Position numbers and translations under genes: made by a program. The notes beneath the pieces were generated by a model. That model had not been told where the DNA came from and did no database searches. It worked only from the letters and a program-made list of their open reading frames with translations. Source: Methylococcaceae bacterium (GTDB lineage: Bacteria; Pseudomonadota; Gammaproteobacteria; Methylococcales; Methylomonadaceae). Taken from it: a DNA stretch of 64,000 bases. Every line of letters begins with the position of its first letter. The stretch's first letter is position 1. This document shows, piece after piece, positions 47,401 to 57,293 of this stretch. The stretch spans positions 372,001 through 436,000 of the forward strand of contig JADKAL010000002.1 in the NCBI GenBank assembly GCA_016715325.1, in the 5' to 3' direction.

Positions 47401-50400
47401 CAGAAGACTGTACCGAAGTCAAGATGGTACCGTTCGATGCCGCTCAGAATACAGCGAAACCATTCCCTGGTCATTGGTATACCAAACAAAAGGGTGGCGT
47501 GACTTTCGACGGACGTCCGTCGGGCGTATTCGATCCTACCACCAGTGGCCCTGAAATGGTTCAGATCGGTACCGAAGGCGGCTTTTTGGCTGCGCCGGTC
47601 GAAATCAAAAACCAACCGGTCAACTATGAGTACAACCCGAAAAACATCCTGATCGGGAACATCAAGGAACATGCCTTATTATTAGGGCCTGCTGAACGTG
47701 CCGATGTGTTGGTGGATTTCAGCAATTTTGCCGGTTCTACCTTGCTCCTGTACAACGATGCGGGCGCGCCGGTTCCAGCATGGGATTTGCGTTTGGATTA
47801 TTACACAGGCAACTTTGATAACACCGATACCGGTGGCGCGTTTTCTGTTATCCCAGGATACGGCCCAAACAGCCGTACGTTGATGCAGATTCGGGTTAGT
47901 GGTTCTGGTGGTACTCACCCTGTGGATGATAAGGGTAATATTAACCTAACTACCTTGGCCACGGAGGTACAAACCGCGTTCAAATCAAGCCAAGAACCGA
48001 TCATCGTTCCGCAATCCGTATATAACAATACCTACGGCATGAGTTTTCCTGATGCCTTGGGTGCGGATTTATCGCGGATTGGCGATCATTGGTTGACTTA
48101 TTCACCGCTTTCGCCACGCAACCCACTTGATGGTAGTTTTACTCTTCTGGCTCCAGTTAAACTAGAGTTGGAACCCAAAACAATTATCGAAGACTGGACG
48201 ATGAACTGGGGACGGATGAACGCCTTGTTAGGTACGGAAGTTCCGCATACCACGGCAATCAACCAAACCTCCATACCGCAAGCCTTTATCGATCCACCGA
48301 CCGATTTGGTCAAGATCACGCCGAACGACAACATGGTGCCGATCTCTGGAACATTGCCGGACGGAACGCAGATCTGGAAAATTACCCATAACGGTGTCGA
48401 TTCACATTCGATCCACTTCCACTTGTTCCATGTCCAAATTGTCAACCGGGTCGGTTGGGACGGCGCGGTATATCCACCGGATGCCAACGAATTGGGCTGG
48501 AAAGACAGTGTACGGATGAATCCGTTGTCTGACACCATTGTGGCCTTGCGTCCGATGAGCATGACCGCGTTACCGTTCAAAGTGCCTAACAGCCATCGTT
48601 TGCTTGATCCTGCTTTAGCTCAAGGTGCTACCTCGACGGATTTCTTCAACTTCAGTCCGCTAAGTGGTAATGGTGCAAACGTCACTAACGAGTACGTCAA
48701 CTACGGTTGGGAATATCTGTGGCACTGCCATATCCTGGGCCATGAAGAAAACGACATGATGCGGACAATTGCAGTGGCGCAACCACCGGAAACACCGTCT
48801 GCGTTTACGGCAACAACAGTAGCCAATGGCGTTAAACTGGATTGGGTTGATAATTCCATTATCTCCAACTGGGTAACGATCCAACGATCTACTGATAGTG
48901 GTTTTACTCCTGCAAACACCATAACCATCAATCTTGTTGAGCCGGAATGTAATTCGCAAGCTGGCTGTGCTAGAACCTATACCGATACCACTGCACCGGT
49001 TGCTACTTCGGTCTATTACAAGATCACGGCTAATAACACGGTCGGTGCCGGTGATGGTAAACTGGATGCACCACGTAATCCAGATGGCACTTATGGCGGA
49101 ACATTACCTGCTGAACTGGCTTCGTTGACACCCGGCTTTACCGATTATGCCAACGTGACCGCCAATTCTGACACTGTGACTACCTCTAGGTTGGCTATTC
49201 CAACAGCTACTGTAACCGCTGGTCCTCTGAGTTTTGGCGATCAGTTGATTAACACAACCAGTGCGGCACAAACAGTAACAGTAAGCAATACTGGAACAGG
49301 CAATCTGGCGATCTCTAGTGTTGCGTTGACTTCTGGCGCTAATTTCGGCATTAACAATAGCTGCCCAGCAAGTTTGGCGCCTGCAGCAAGTTGTAACATC
49401 AGCGTGACGTTCAAACCGACTGGTTTGGGTGCATTAGCCGATACGTTGACCATTACCGATAATTCAAGCACAGGTCCAACGCAAACTGTTACTTTGAATG
49501 GTAACGGAACTGCGCCAATTGCCGGTGTCTCACTTGGTACTCTGACATTTGGTAATCAAAACGTCGGTACGATCAGTGCGGCACAAACGGTAACACTGTC
49601 TAATACCGGCACTGCCCCGTTGACAATCGCCGGTATCGTTGTTCCTGCACCATTCGCACAAACGAATGCCTGTGGTGCATCCTTAGCAGCTGGTTCAAGT
49701 TGTTCGATCAGCTTGACCTTTAACCCAACAGCGGCAGGTGCTGCAAATGGCAATTTGGTTATCACTGATAATAGCAATGGCGTGAATGGTACGCCACAAA
49801 CGGTGGCCCTTTCTGGAACAGGTGTGGTTGTAGCTCCTGTACCTCCAGCAGTACCAAGTGTTCTTAGAGATAACTTCAACCGGGCTAATGCCAACACTTT
49901 AGGTGGAACTTGGCAGCAAACTGCTCTCTTCGGTGCATCCGTCCTGAGGGTGAATGGAAACCAAGCTACTGCAAATGCTTTGGGACTCACAGGTTATGCC
50001 TATTCAAACACAGTAGGTACTGCAACCCAAGGTGCTGGTTTCACTTTCGCTAACACGACAGTGAACAACACTGCGCTGTTCCTGAAAGCAACTGGTAGCA
50101 TTGGTGCTGTAAGTGGCCAGCTACAAAATGCCATCCGGGTGCTCTACAATGCTGGTAACGTTACTGTAGCCACTACGACCAACGGTAACGGTGCTGCTAC
50201 CTACGCCAACGTAGGAGCCGGTATTTCGACCGGCGGAGCACTCGTTAACGGCAACTCGTTGCAGGCTGCGGTGGATAACACTGGCAAAGTTTGGGTCTGG
50301 AAAGTGGTCGGTGCGACGACTACCTTGTTGACACCAACCGGTGTGCAGTTGCCTAACAACGCTTTGTGGACAACAGGTGGTGGTAAAGCAGGTATGCAGT

Positions 50401-50441
50401 TGCCGAACGGTGCAAGAGTAGACAATTTCGTGGCCTACTAA
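44470..50441 (+). CDS. mofA: MofA-like giant multicopper oxidase (frameshift near 44856)
   Basis: About 1990 residues once a missing T in the run at 44856-44859 is restored (reading ...GGFSYEVPSIANPGSDC). Signal peptide at the start; residues about 70-420 hold repeats of GSGYxxPxVxIxD type; the cupredoxin core then gives all four copper motifs: HLHGGNTPW near 582, FYHDHAEGITRLN near 677, HSIHFHLFH near 1313, and WHCHILGHEENDMM near 1417 with the T1 Met. After it come a fibronectin-like domain (about 1440-1510), two choice-of-anchor D (HYDIN-like) domains (about 1580-1777) and a C-terminal 200-residue jelly-roll-like part. Layout and wording match MofA of Leptothrix, tied to Mn(II) oxidation; isomerase and cytochrome genes follow as in mofABC. 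Confidence 0.88.
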
Positions 50442-50935
50442 GCACTGAGCAAGATGGGTTGCAGCTTCATCGCAGCCCAAATTTGCAATGGATTGCTGGT
50501 TTAACAGAACACCGTCAACCGAAGCAATCGATTGGAAAGCGTTAAAGAAGAATAGAATCATCGATATACTGGGCTTTAATCAGGAAAAACGAGATTCGTT
50601 TTAAGGTTGGGTTGACCGTCACAACCCAACCATCCCTTCGAGGGGTCGAGTCGGTAAAACATAGCCAGTTCGATTAAATTTGGAGATCCTTGAAGGGTGC
50701 AGGGATGCAACTTTGAAAAAGCCACTCCGGCTAAAACCGGAGTGGTCTTTTTAAACTCAATTTAAAAAATGAGGTTTTTGCCGTCGCAAATCAAAAGCGG
50801 AATGCGACGGGAACTACTTTTTATTCAAGTCAAATCGTTAACCGGTTTGAAAAACCACAAAATTTTGGACTACTTTTATCGTAGACATACAACTACTCAG
50901 GGCACCCAATACGACGCAGAAGTCGTTTTTAAATT
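50442..50935. other. Gap between mofA and mofB with terminator
   Basis: No gene. Contains the strong terminator at 50722-50752; the rest is AT-rich leader of the FKBP gene. Confidence 0.6.
50722..50752 (+). terminator. Rho-independent terminator behind mofA
   Basis: CCACTCCGG, loop CTAAAA, CCGGAGTGG followed by TCTTTTT. It separates mofA from the FKBP gene, so these are likely separate or attenuated transcripts. Confidence 0.93.
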
Positions 50936-51658
50936 ATGATCAAAATTATCTATTCAACACTTTTTTTCATCATTGCATTTTTCGCCGCGCAAGCTGACGC
51001 AAAATCTATAACAACACAGAAAACCGATAAAGATAAAGTCAGTTACGGGATTGGCGTCGATATGGGCAGAAATTTCAAGCGCCTTGCGCTCGATATCAAC
51101 CCCGACCTGATCATGAAAGGCCTAAAAGACAGCTATACCGGCAAAAAACTCAGTATCCCCGACAATGAATTGCGCGCCATTATGAGCACCTATCAAAACG
51201 AGTTGAAAGACAAACAAGCCGCCGCAATTAAAACGATTGGCGATGAAAACCAAAAAGCAGGTGAAACCTTCCTGGCTGAAAATAGCAAAAAGGAAGGTGT
51301 GACCGCGTTGCCGAGCGGCTTGCAATACAAAATTATCAAGAAAGGCGACGGCAAAATACCCGGCGATGAAGATACGGTCGAATGCAATTACCGGGGAACG
51401 TTAATAGATGGCACTGAGTTCGACAGCTCCACCCGCGTTGGTAAACCAGTGCAATTTAAAGTCGGCGCGATTATTCCCGGTTGGCAGGAAGCGTTAAAAC
51501 TGATGCCGGTTGGTTCCAAATGGCAACTTTTTATACCACCGCAATTGGCTTACGGCGCTCGCGGTGCAGGTCGGGACATCGGACCGAATGCGACACTCAT
51601 TTTTGAGGTTGAGCTTCTCGGTATTCATTCCAACGACGTCAAAACAACAACACATTGA
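50936..51658 (+). CDS. mofB: Periplasmic FKBP-type peptidyl-prolyl isomerase, MofB-like
   Basis: 240 residues. Signal peptide MIKIIYSTLFFIIAFFAAQADA, an N-terminal dimerisation region (about 25-125, KVSYGIGVDMGRNFKRL...NQKAGETFLAENSKKEGV) and a C-terminal FKBP domain (about 130-235) with CNYRGTLIDGTEFDSSTRVGKPVQFKVGAIIPGWQEAL and LIFEVELLGI. Typical FkpA/Mip class. In Leptothrix mofB is such an isomerase, placed behind mofA. Probably helps fold the secreted oxidase. Confidence 0.93.
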   Translation: MIKIIYSTLFFIIAFFAAQADAKSITTQKTDKDKVSYGIGVDMGRNFKRLALDINPDLIMKGLKDSYTGKKLSIPDNELRAIMSTYQNELKDKQAAAIKTIGDENQKAGETFLAENSKKEGVTALPSGLQYKIIKKGDGKIPGDEDTVECNYRGTLIDGTEFDSSTRVGKPVQFKVGAIIPGWQEALKLMPVGSKWQLFIPPQLAYGARGAGRDIGPNATLIFEVELLGIHSNDVKTTTH

Positions 51659-51684
51659 GTTACGTTTTAAGACGGGATAATTTT

Positions 51685-53337
51685 ATGTACAGGGAATTTT
51701 GTATCACTCGCCAATCTAGCTGGCTGTTCTTATTTATATGTCTGGTTTTCTCGACAGTAATTAATGCGAAATCCAATTCTAACAATAACGACCTAATAGA
51801 ACTTGGCAGACGAATCTATGTGGAGGGTATTTTACCTTCCGGCAAATCCTTACAAGGCACTCGCGCAAAGTCTGTCCAGGTTGAGGGTGATGCCGCCGCA
51901 TGTGAAACCTGCCATCGTCGTAGCGGAATGGGTAGTTTGGAAGGTAATATCGTCGTACCGCCTATTACCGGTAGGTTTTTGTTCGCCACAGACGATAATC
52001 GTCCCATTGCCTTGGTCGATCCGCGTGCGCCCAAAAACGTAACCCGCGCACATGCGCCTTATAATGAGAAATCGTTTGGGAAAGCACTTCTCAATGGCCT
52101 TAGTGTAAGCGGGCGTAACATGAATGCTTTAATGCCGCAATACGCATTGAACAATAAAGAAATTAAAGCGCTGATGGCTTATTTACATTCGCTTTCCGCC
52201 GAATTGTCACCCGGCATTACGGACGATAAAGTTCATTTTGCCACTATTGTGACGCCGGATGTCGACCCAAAACAAAGCGATGTCATGCTAAAGATGATAA
52301 ACGCGGCATTTTCTCAACGCAATGCCGCCCAGGAAAATTACTCCGGGCGAATGCGGATGCCGCTTGACCTTATCCCACGCACTTTAAGGAATTGGGATTT
52401 AAAGGTGTGGGAATTAAAAGGAACACCTGATACGTGGAATGCACAATTAGAAGAGAATTATCGCCGCGAACCAGTATTCGCTGTGATTTCGGGGCTGTCA
52501 AATACAACCTGGACACCCTTTCACAAGTTTTGCGAGCAGCAAAAGCTACCTTGTATGCTGCCTAGCATCAACTTACCGCCTCAGCAAACTTCTTTTTATT
52601 CGTTGTATTATTCCGGTGGTTTGGAGTTAGAAACAAAGGTATTAGCTAAGCATTTGCGCGATCTTGGCGCTAAATCGCCTAAGCGTTTAGTCCAAATCTA
52701 CCGCGACAACGAATCAGGCCATGCTGCATCCCATGCACTGACAGAAGCCCTACGAGATTCGGGAATTCAGGTTATTGACCGCTTACTAGCCGGACAATCG
52801 CTTGACGATACTAATGAGGCTTTGAAAGATCTCTCCAACGAAGATACTGTTATGTTGTGGCTGGATCCTTCGGACTTGTCCGCTGTTGGTAAGGCGGCGA
52901 CAAAGTTAGCGGCTTCCGCCATTTACGCGTCCGGTATTTTTGTAAAGGACGACTTTAGCGCCATTTCAAAAGAATGGCTTAGCCGTCTCCATGTGGTTTA
53001 TCCCTATGAATTAGGCGATAAACGCCAAAAAAACGTTTCGACCCTCGTTAAATGGCTTAAAACATGGAATTTACCTTTGGTTAACGATAGATTCCAGTCT
53101 GAAGTCTTCTTTAACTTGTTATTTTTGACCGACCTGTTTTCCCAGATGCTCGACAACCTTTATCGTGATTACATGATAGAACGCGCTGAAGATATGTTGA
53201 GTTTAGGATCGAATGTGTCGGTTTATCCTCATTTAAGTTTATCGCGCGGCCAACGCTTTGCTTCTAAGGGCGCTTACATAGCAAGGTTTGATGAAAACGG
53301 TAATTTGGCTGCTGAGTCCGAATGGATTGTGCCGTGA
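51685..53337 (+). CDS. mofC: Cytochrome c with periplasmic-binding-protein-like domain, MofC-like
   Basis: About 550 residues from MYREFCITRQ (a TTG at 51655 overlaps the previous stop). Signal peptide ends near NAKS. A cytochrome c domain follows: heme site CETCHRRSG near residue 72, then SLEGNIVVPPITGRFLF and ALMPQYALNNKEIKALMAYL with the axial Met. Residues about 190-550 resemble a type I periplasmic binding fold (FATIVTPDVDP, LVQIYRDNESGHAASHALTEAL, VMLWLDPSDLSA). Homologous to the heme-binding protein encoded by mofC. It may pass electrons from the oxidase to the respiratory chain. Overlaps the SCO gene. Confidence 0.82.
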   Translation: MYREFCITRQSSWLFLFICLVFSTVINAKSNSNNNDLIELGRRIYVEGILPSGKSLQGTRAKSVQVEGDAAACETCHRRSGMGSLEGNIVVPPITGRFLFATDDNRPIALVDPRAPKNVTRAHAPYNEKSFGKALLNGLSVSGRNMNALMPQYALNNKEIKALMAYLHSLSAELSPGITDDKVHFATIVTPDVDPKQSDVMLKMINAAFSQRNAAQENYSGRMRMPLDLIPRTLRNWDLKVWELKGTPDTWNAQLEENYRREPVFAVISGLSNTTWTPFHKFCEQQKLPCMLPSINLPPQQTSFYSLYYSGGLELETKVLAKHLRDLGAKSPKRLVQIYRDNESGHAASHALTEALRDSGIQVIDRLLAGQSLDDTNEALKDLSNEDTVMLWLDPSDLSAVGKAATKLAASAIYASGIFVKDDFSAISKEWLSRLHVVYPYELGDKRQKNVSTLVKWLKTWNLPLVNDRFQSEVFFNLLFLTDLFSQMLDNLYRDYMIERAEDMLSLGSNVSVYPHLSLSRGQRFASKGAYIARFDENGNLAAESEWIVP

Positions 53338-54014
53338 ATTTATCAAATGATTCCGCCATTCGACACATGAAAAATAAACCGATCAAAATATCGAAAATTA
53401 TAAAATTAACAAACTTAACGGCAGCTATTCTAGCGACTACGCTTTTATGGCCGTCTTTTACGATGGGTAAAGAGCCAAGCCAAACTGTTGGGGAAGAACA
53501 ACCGCCTACCCAAGATTATATTCGCACTACCGTCAATAATTACTTCATTCCAGATGTTGACGTTATTCGGATGGACAATAACAAATTATCTTTAATAAAC
53601 GCGTTGGACGACGGTCGTCCGGTCATGATGAATTTTATTTTTGCTTCATGTTCAGCGATTTGTCCGATGCTTAGTCATACTTTCATGCAGGTTCAAAAAA
53701 AGTTGGGCAAGGAGAGCCAAAACGTTCATCTGGTATCCATTTCAATCGACCCTGAAAACGATACACCGGCAGTGCTTCAAGCGTATGCAAAAAAATTTCA
53801 AGCTGGAAGCCAATGGGATTTTTATACCGGTAAATTAGAATCGAGCGTTGCCATTCAAAAAGCGTTTAATGTTTACCGAGGCGACAAAATGAACCATTCA
53901 TCCGTTATTTTGATGAGAGCAAAGCCTGGAAAGCCTTGGTTCCGATTAGAAGGATTTGCCAGTCCTCAAGCGGTGATGGATGAATATCGAACGATGCTTG
54001 AGAATTCTAAGTAA
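53322..54014 (+). CDS. SCO1/SenC-type copper chaperone
   Basis: 230 residues from the overlapping ATG at 53322; the ATG at 53367 is an alternative start followed directly by the signal-anchor stretch (LTNLTAAILATTLLWPSFTMG). Copper site CSAICP (CxxxC) near residue 110 and the distal His in NHSSVIL, embedded in a thioredoxin-like fold (DDGRPVMMNFIFASC...VHLVSISIDPENDTPAVLQAYAKKF). Delivers copper, here presumably to a multicopper or cytochrome oxidase. Its start lies inside mofC, so it is the fourth gene of that operon. Confidence 0.92.
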   Translation: MDCAVNLSNDSAIRHMKNKPIKISKIIKLTNLTAAILATTLLWPSFTMGKEPSQTVGEEQPPTQDYIRTTVNNYFIPDVDVIRMDNNKLSLINALDDGRPVMMNFIFASCSAICPMLSHTFMQVQKKLGKESQNVHLVSISIDPENDTPAVLQAYAKKFQAGSQWDFYTGKLESSVAIQKAFNVYRGDKMNHSSVILMRAKPGKPWFRLEGFASPQAVMDEYRTMLENSK

Positions 54015-54334
54015 ATTTTCAAGCAGCTTCCATTAAAGGAACCTTTGAACAAGTTGATTTCATTTATGCCCTTCGACTTCGCTCAGGAGAGCGTTAGACT
54101 AACTAAACGCAAACTTAATTAACTACTTGCAGTTCATACTGAGCGAAGTCTAAGGACTTAATTAGAGATTCCTAAATGCGTACATTAATATGCTTATGAA
54201 GAAACTTTAAATGTAAGAATTTCAACCGTTTTAAACGCAACGCAATAAAAAATATTATTATTCAAGCATTAACGCGCAGATCATCGATTAATAAACACTG
54301 TGCGTTAATGAAAATAATTCTTGAAAGTAAGTTT
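54015..54334. other. Gene-free stretch with REP-like repeat
   Basis: Contains the inverted repeat at 54068-54148 and no gene. Confidence 0.6.
54068..54148. repeat. REP-like inverted repeat
   Basis: CCTTCGACTTCGCTCAG and CTGAGCGAAGTCTAAGG form two arms about 45 bases apart. Same family as at 23029-23093. Confidence 0.75.
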
Positions 54335-54769
54335 TTATTCTGCGGGTTCCGGCATTTTGTGATGACGCGCCTTCATTTCGGCATGATGGGCTTTCATTAA
54401 CTCAAGCTGTGTTTTTTTAAGTTGTTCTTTTTTAGCGGGATCTTTTTCGGCCAGAATTTGATTCGACAAGTCGTGCATCGACAGCAGATGTTCTTGCATT
54501 CCTCGCAAATGTTTTTCTTTTTCTTCATCGGTCATACTGTCCATCATGCCATGCATGCCGCCCATTCCTTGGTGCATACCCATTCCTCCCATACCGTGAT
54601 GCATACCGCCACCCATGCCCATGTTGCCCATGTCATGTTGCATGGCTTTGTCCGCCGTTTTAGCGGGCGCTGCTGGCGGGGCAACGTGCTGTAAGTCAAC
54701 AGCGTGGCTCGAAAATGACATCATGAAGAATAAGCACAGTGCTGATAAAAATTGGTAACCGTATTTCAT
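54335..54769 (-). CDS. Secreted Met/His-rich copper-type protein
   Basis: About 144 residues from MKYGYQFLSAL, start chosen by the AGGTGAG site; the longer frame adds 23 unlikely residues. Signal peptide to about residue 24 (FSSHAVD). The centre is a dense Met/His/Gly tract (GNMGMGGGMHHGMGGMGMHQ and MGGMHGMM), the rest is helical with many Lys/Glu (DEEKEKHLRGMQEHLLSMHDLSNQIL). Such tracts bind Cu(I)/Cu(II) in the periplasm. It lies divergent from the multicopper oxidase gene that has a similar Met-rich insert. Confidence 0.8.
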   Translation of the reverse strand: MKYGYQFLSALCLFFMMSFSSHAVDLQHVAPPAAPAKTADKAMQHDMGNMGMGGGMHHGMGGMGMHQGMGGMHGMMDSMTDEEKEKHLRGMQEHLLSMHDLSNQILAEKDPAKKEQLKKTQLELMKAHHAEMKARHHKMPEPAE

Positions 54770-55150
54770 TGGACTCACCTTTATTGTGTTGATTGAAAAA
54801 GGCAATGCATTGCGCATTGTGACTGATAGGAGTTTCACCTGTCGTTAAAGTTCATTGTGTTACAGTCATCAATTAGTTGGCTAACTGCAATCCATTTCAG
54901 TAAAAAATCTTATAATTCAAGCCTTACCGGTATAACCTAAACAATTTTATAAAAATAGCATTTATTTAATGCAAGATAGTTTGATTCATAGCAAAACCGG
55001 TAAATTCAATAATGTAATAATAGAACCGTCAATACATGACATCCTCTAATGGGCTGGCGCATTTAAAATTTCTTTAAATTGGCAGCCCAATTTTTTTTGA
55101 AAAATCCTTATTTTTAGAGGATGGAATGAGAAATCTATCGGAGGATCACC
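54770..55150. other. Divergent leader between the Met-rich gene and the multicopper oxidase
   Basis: No gene. Holds a terminator-like hairpin at 55050-55098 and the GGAGG site of the oxidase. Confidence 0.6.
55050..55098 (+). terminator. Terminator-like hairpin in the leader of the multicopper oxidase gene
   Basis: TGGGCTG and CAGCCCA at the base, ATTTAAA and TTTAAAT nested inside, then AATTTTTTTT. It faces the oxidase gene, whose ATG is 53 bases further. No plus-strand gene lies within 1 kb upstream, so it could act as an attenuator. Confidence 0.75.
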
Positions 55151-56806
55151 ATGACTATTTCAAAAGCTCAATCTCGTCGCCGTTTTTTAAAACAATCCGC
55201 TTTTGGCTTAGCCGGTTTTGCGAGTTTGCCAAGTTGGTTAACCGCGGCTGTCGATATCCATGGAATGCCGCTCTTATCGCCTAGACAGGCGTCGAAAAAT
55301 TTTAAACCCGATGTCGAGTTTGAATTGGTTTGCCAAGATGTCGATTTTCCTATTCTGGCGGGGCAAAAAACGCGTGTACAAAAATACTCGGCGAAGTTAA
55401 TCAGCGGACCGGAACACACGATTACCGATATTCCGAATTCCTTTTTAGGGCCGCTGATAAGGTTGCATAAAGGCCAAAAGGTACGCATTCATCTGTTGAA
55501 TCAACTAAATGAAGTTACGATTACCCATTGGCACGGGTTACATGTTCCCGCAGAAGTGGACGGTCACCCTATGTACGCCTTCGGACCGGGGCAGAAGTTT
55601 GTTTACGAATTTGAAGTCGTCAATCGTGCCTGTATGGCGATCTATCATCCGCATCCGCACGAAGCTACTGCAAGACAGGTTTATCACGGGCTTGCCGGCG
55701 GCATTATCGTCAATGACGAAGAAGAAGCGGCATTGGAGCTGCCGACGGGCGAGTATGAACTGCCGATTGTGATTCAAGACAAGCTTTTCGATACAAGTAA
55801 TCAGCTCATCTACAGTCCAGGTATGCACGGTAACATGTTCGGGTTTTACGGCAATCGGATATTGGTGAACGGACAACCGGAGCTGCAATTGGATGTGGCT
55901 ACTTGTGCTTATCGGTTACGTTTTCTAAACGGTTCAACTGCAAGAATCTATAAGCTTGCCTGGGATGACGGTACGCCTATAACCGTACTCGGTACGGACG
56001 GCGGATTATTAAACGAACCGGAAAATAAACCCTATGTCATGTTAGCCCCCGGCGAACGTCTGGATGTGTGGGTTGATTTCAGCGGTCGTACGATAGGTTC
56101 GGAATTGGTTATGCGCAGTTTACCCTTTAGCGGCGCCTTACCCCAAATGGGCATGGGGATGATGATGGGCAGCCGTTATGGTTTACCGATGGGCAGCGAT
56201 TATGCGGTGTTTACGGTGCGCGTCGTCAAAAAAGTCGGCGACAGTCCTAAATTACCGGCTATGTTATCGAAGATTGCCGCTTACAAAATAAGCGATACCG
56301 CTAATCCGAATAAACCTGTGCCTATTACTATCTCCGAAGGGCATATGCAAATGCTGCTCAATGGTCGGCCTCATGCGTTTAATGATGTTCAGCCCATTGA
56401 GCGCATTCCGGTGAATACGATTCAACTGATGGAAATCGCTCATGACAACAGCGGTCACGGTATGGGAGGTATGCATGGCGGGATGGGTATGGGGATGGGC
56501 CGAGGAAGAATGGGAATGGGCGGCATGGGTATGGGAGGCATGATGGCGATGGCGCATCCGATTCATCTGCACGGACAGCAATTCCAAATCGTCAGCCGAA
56601 GTTTAGATTCTTCTCGCGAAAACGCTTACGAGACGGTGAAACACGGTTTCGTCAATAGCGGGCTGAAAGATACAGTATTAGTAATGCCCGGCGAGACCGT
56701 ACGGATTATTAAACCCTTTCAGGACTATAAAGGTTTGTTTATGTTCCATTGCCACAATCTTGAGCATGAAGACATGGGGATGATGCGCGAGTTTTCGGTT
56801 GAATAA
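55151..56806 (+). CDS. Tat-exported multicopper oxidase, CopA/CueO-like
   Basis: 551 residues. Twin-arginine signal SRRRFLKQSAFGLAGFASLP at residues 8-27. Copper motifs in order: HWHGLHVP, YHPHPHEATARQVYHGLAG, HPIHLHGQQF and FHCHNLEHEDMGMM. A Met/Gly-rich insert precedes the third motif (about 430-470: GHGMGGMHGGMGMGMGRG...MGMGGMMAMA), the hallmark of copper-resistance oxidases that take up Cu(I). It should oxidise Cu(I) in the periplasm. Divergent from the Met-rich protein gene; ribosome site GGAGGATCACC. Confidence 0.92.
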   Translation: MTISKAQSRRRFLKQSAFGLAGFASLPSWLTAAVDIHGMPLLSPRQASKNFKPDVEFELVCQDVDFPILAGQKTRVQKYSAKLISGPEHTITDIPNSFLGPLIRLHKGQKVRIHLLNQLNEVTITHWHGLHVPAEVDGHPMYAFGPGQKFVYEFEVVNRACMAIYHPHPHEATARQVYHGLAGGIIVNDEEEAALELPTGEYELPIVIQDKLFDTSNQLIYSPGMHGNMFGFYGNRILVNGQPELQLDVATCAYRLRFLNGSTARIYKLAWDDGTPITVLGTDGGLLNEPENKPYVMLAPGERLDVWVDFSGRTIGSELVMRSLPFSGALPQMGMGMMMGSRYGLPMGSDYAVFTVRVVKKVGDSPKLPAMLSKIAAYKISDTANPNKPVPITISEGHMQMLLNGRPHAFNDVQPIERIPVNTIQLMEIAHDNSGHGMGGMHGGMGMGMGRGRMGMGGMGMGGMMAMAHPIHLHGQQFQIVSRSLDSSRENAYETVKHGFVNSGLKDTVLVMPGETVRIIKPFQDYKGLFMFHCHNLEHEDMGMMREFSVE

Positions 56807-57062
56807 TAATCGTTTCAGGAAGAATTATTTTTAGAGATTTTCTACTTACCACAAAAAAGGTGAGCGGGTAATTTTGGGAGTGAATTGTGAGTGAAATCTC
56901 ATTTCTAGTATCGGATAAAAGGTAAATCCTTATGCCGTTAGAATTATGACTTTCTTTATGTAGAAGACATGCTATATTCAAAACCTGAAAATTTAATAAC
57001 TTTATTTCCTGATTCTTAACGAAATAGACCAACCTCTGTTCTATTAAAGACTCTACAACACG

Positions 57063-57263
57063 ATGGCTGACAACGAAGAAGAAATACTCTCTCCCTGTAA
57101 CGGTAAATGCGAAACGGATGAACGCGACATCTGTACGGGTTGTTACCGATCTGTTGAAGAGATCGTAAAATGGGTCAGAGTCGATGAAAAAACGCGTGAA
57201 ATGTATTGGAAAAAAATTGAATTGAGACGAAAGATGTACGAGGATAGCGAAAAATCGCAATAA
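57063..57263 (+). CDS. DUF1289-family protein
   Basis: 66 residues. SPCNGKCETDERDICTGCYRSVEEIVKW is the DUF1289 motif with four cysteines (CxxxC and CxxC), probably an iron-sulphur or zinc site. The C-terminal half is a charged helix. Function unknown; often encoded near metabolic oxidases. Confidence 0.9.
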   Translation: MADNEEEILSPCNGKCETDERDICTGCYRSVEEIVKWVRVDEKTREMYWKKIELRRKMYEDSEKSQ

Positions 57264-57293
57264 ACAGTACGAGAGCCTGTCTTTTGTTAGCAA

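Noticed and set aside
54422..54694. Plus-strand frame rich in His and Met
   Set aside because: Antisense of the Met/His-rich secreted protein, which has signal peptide and ribosome site.
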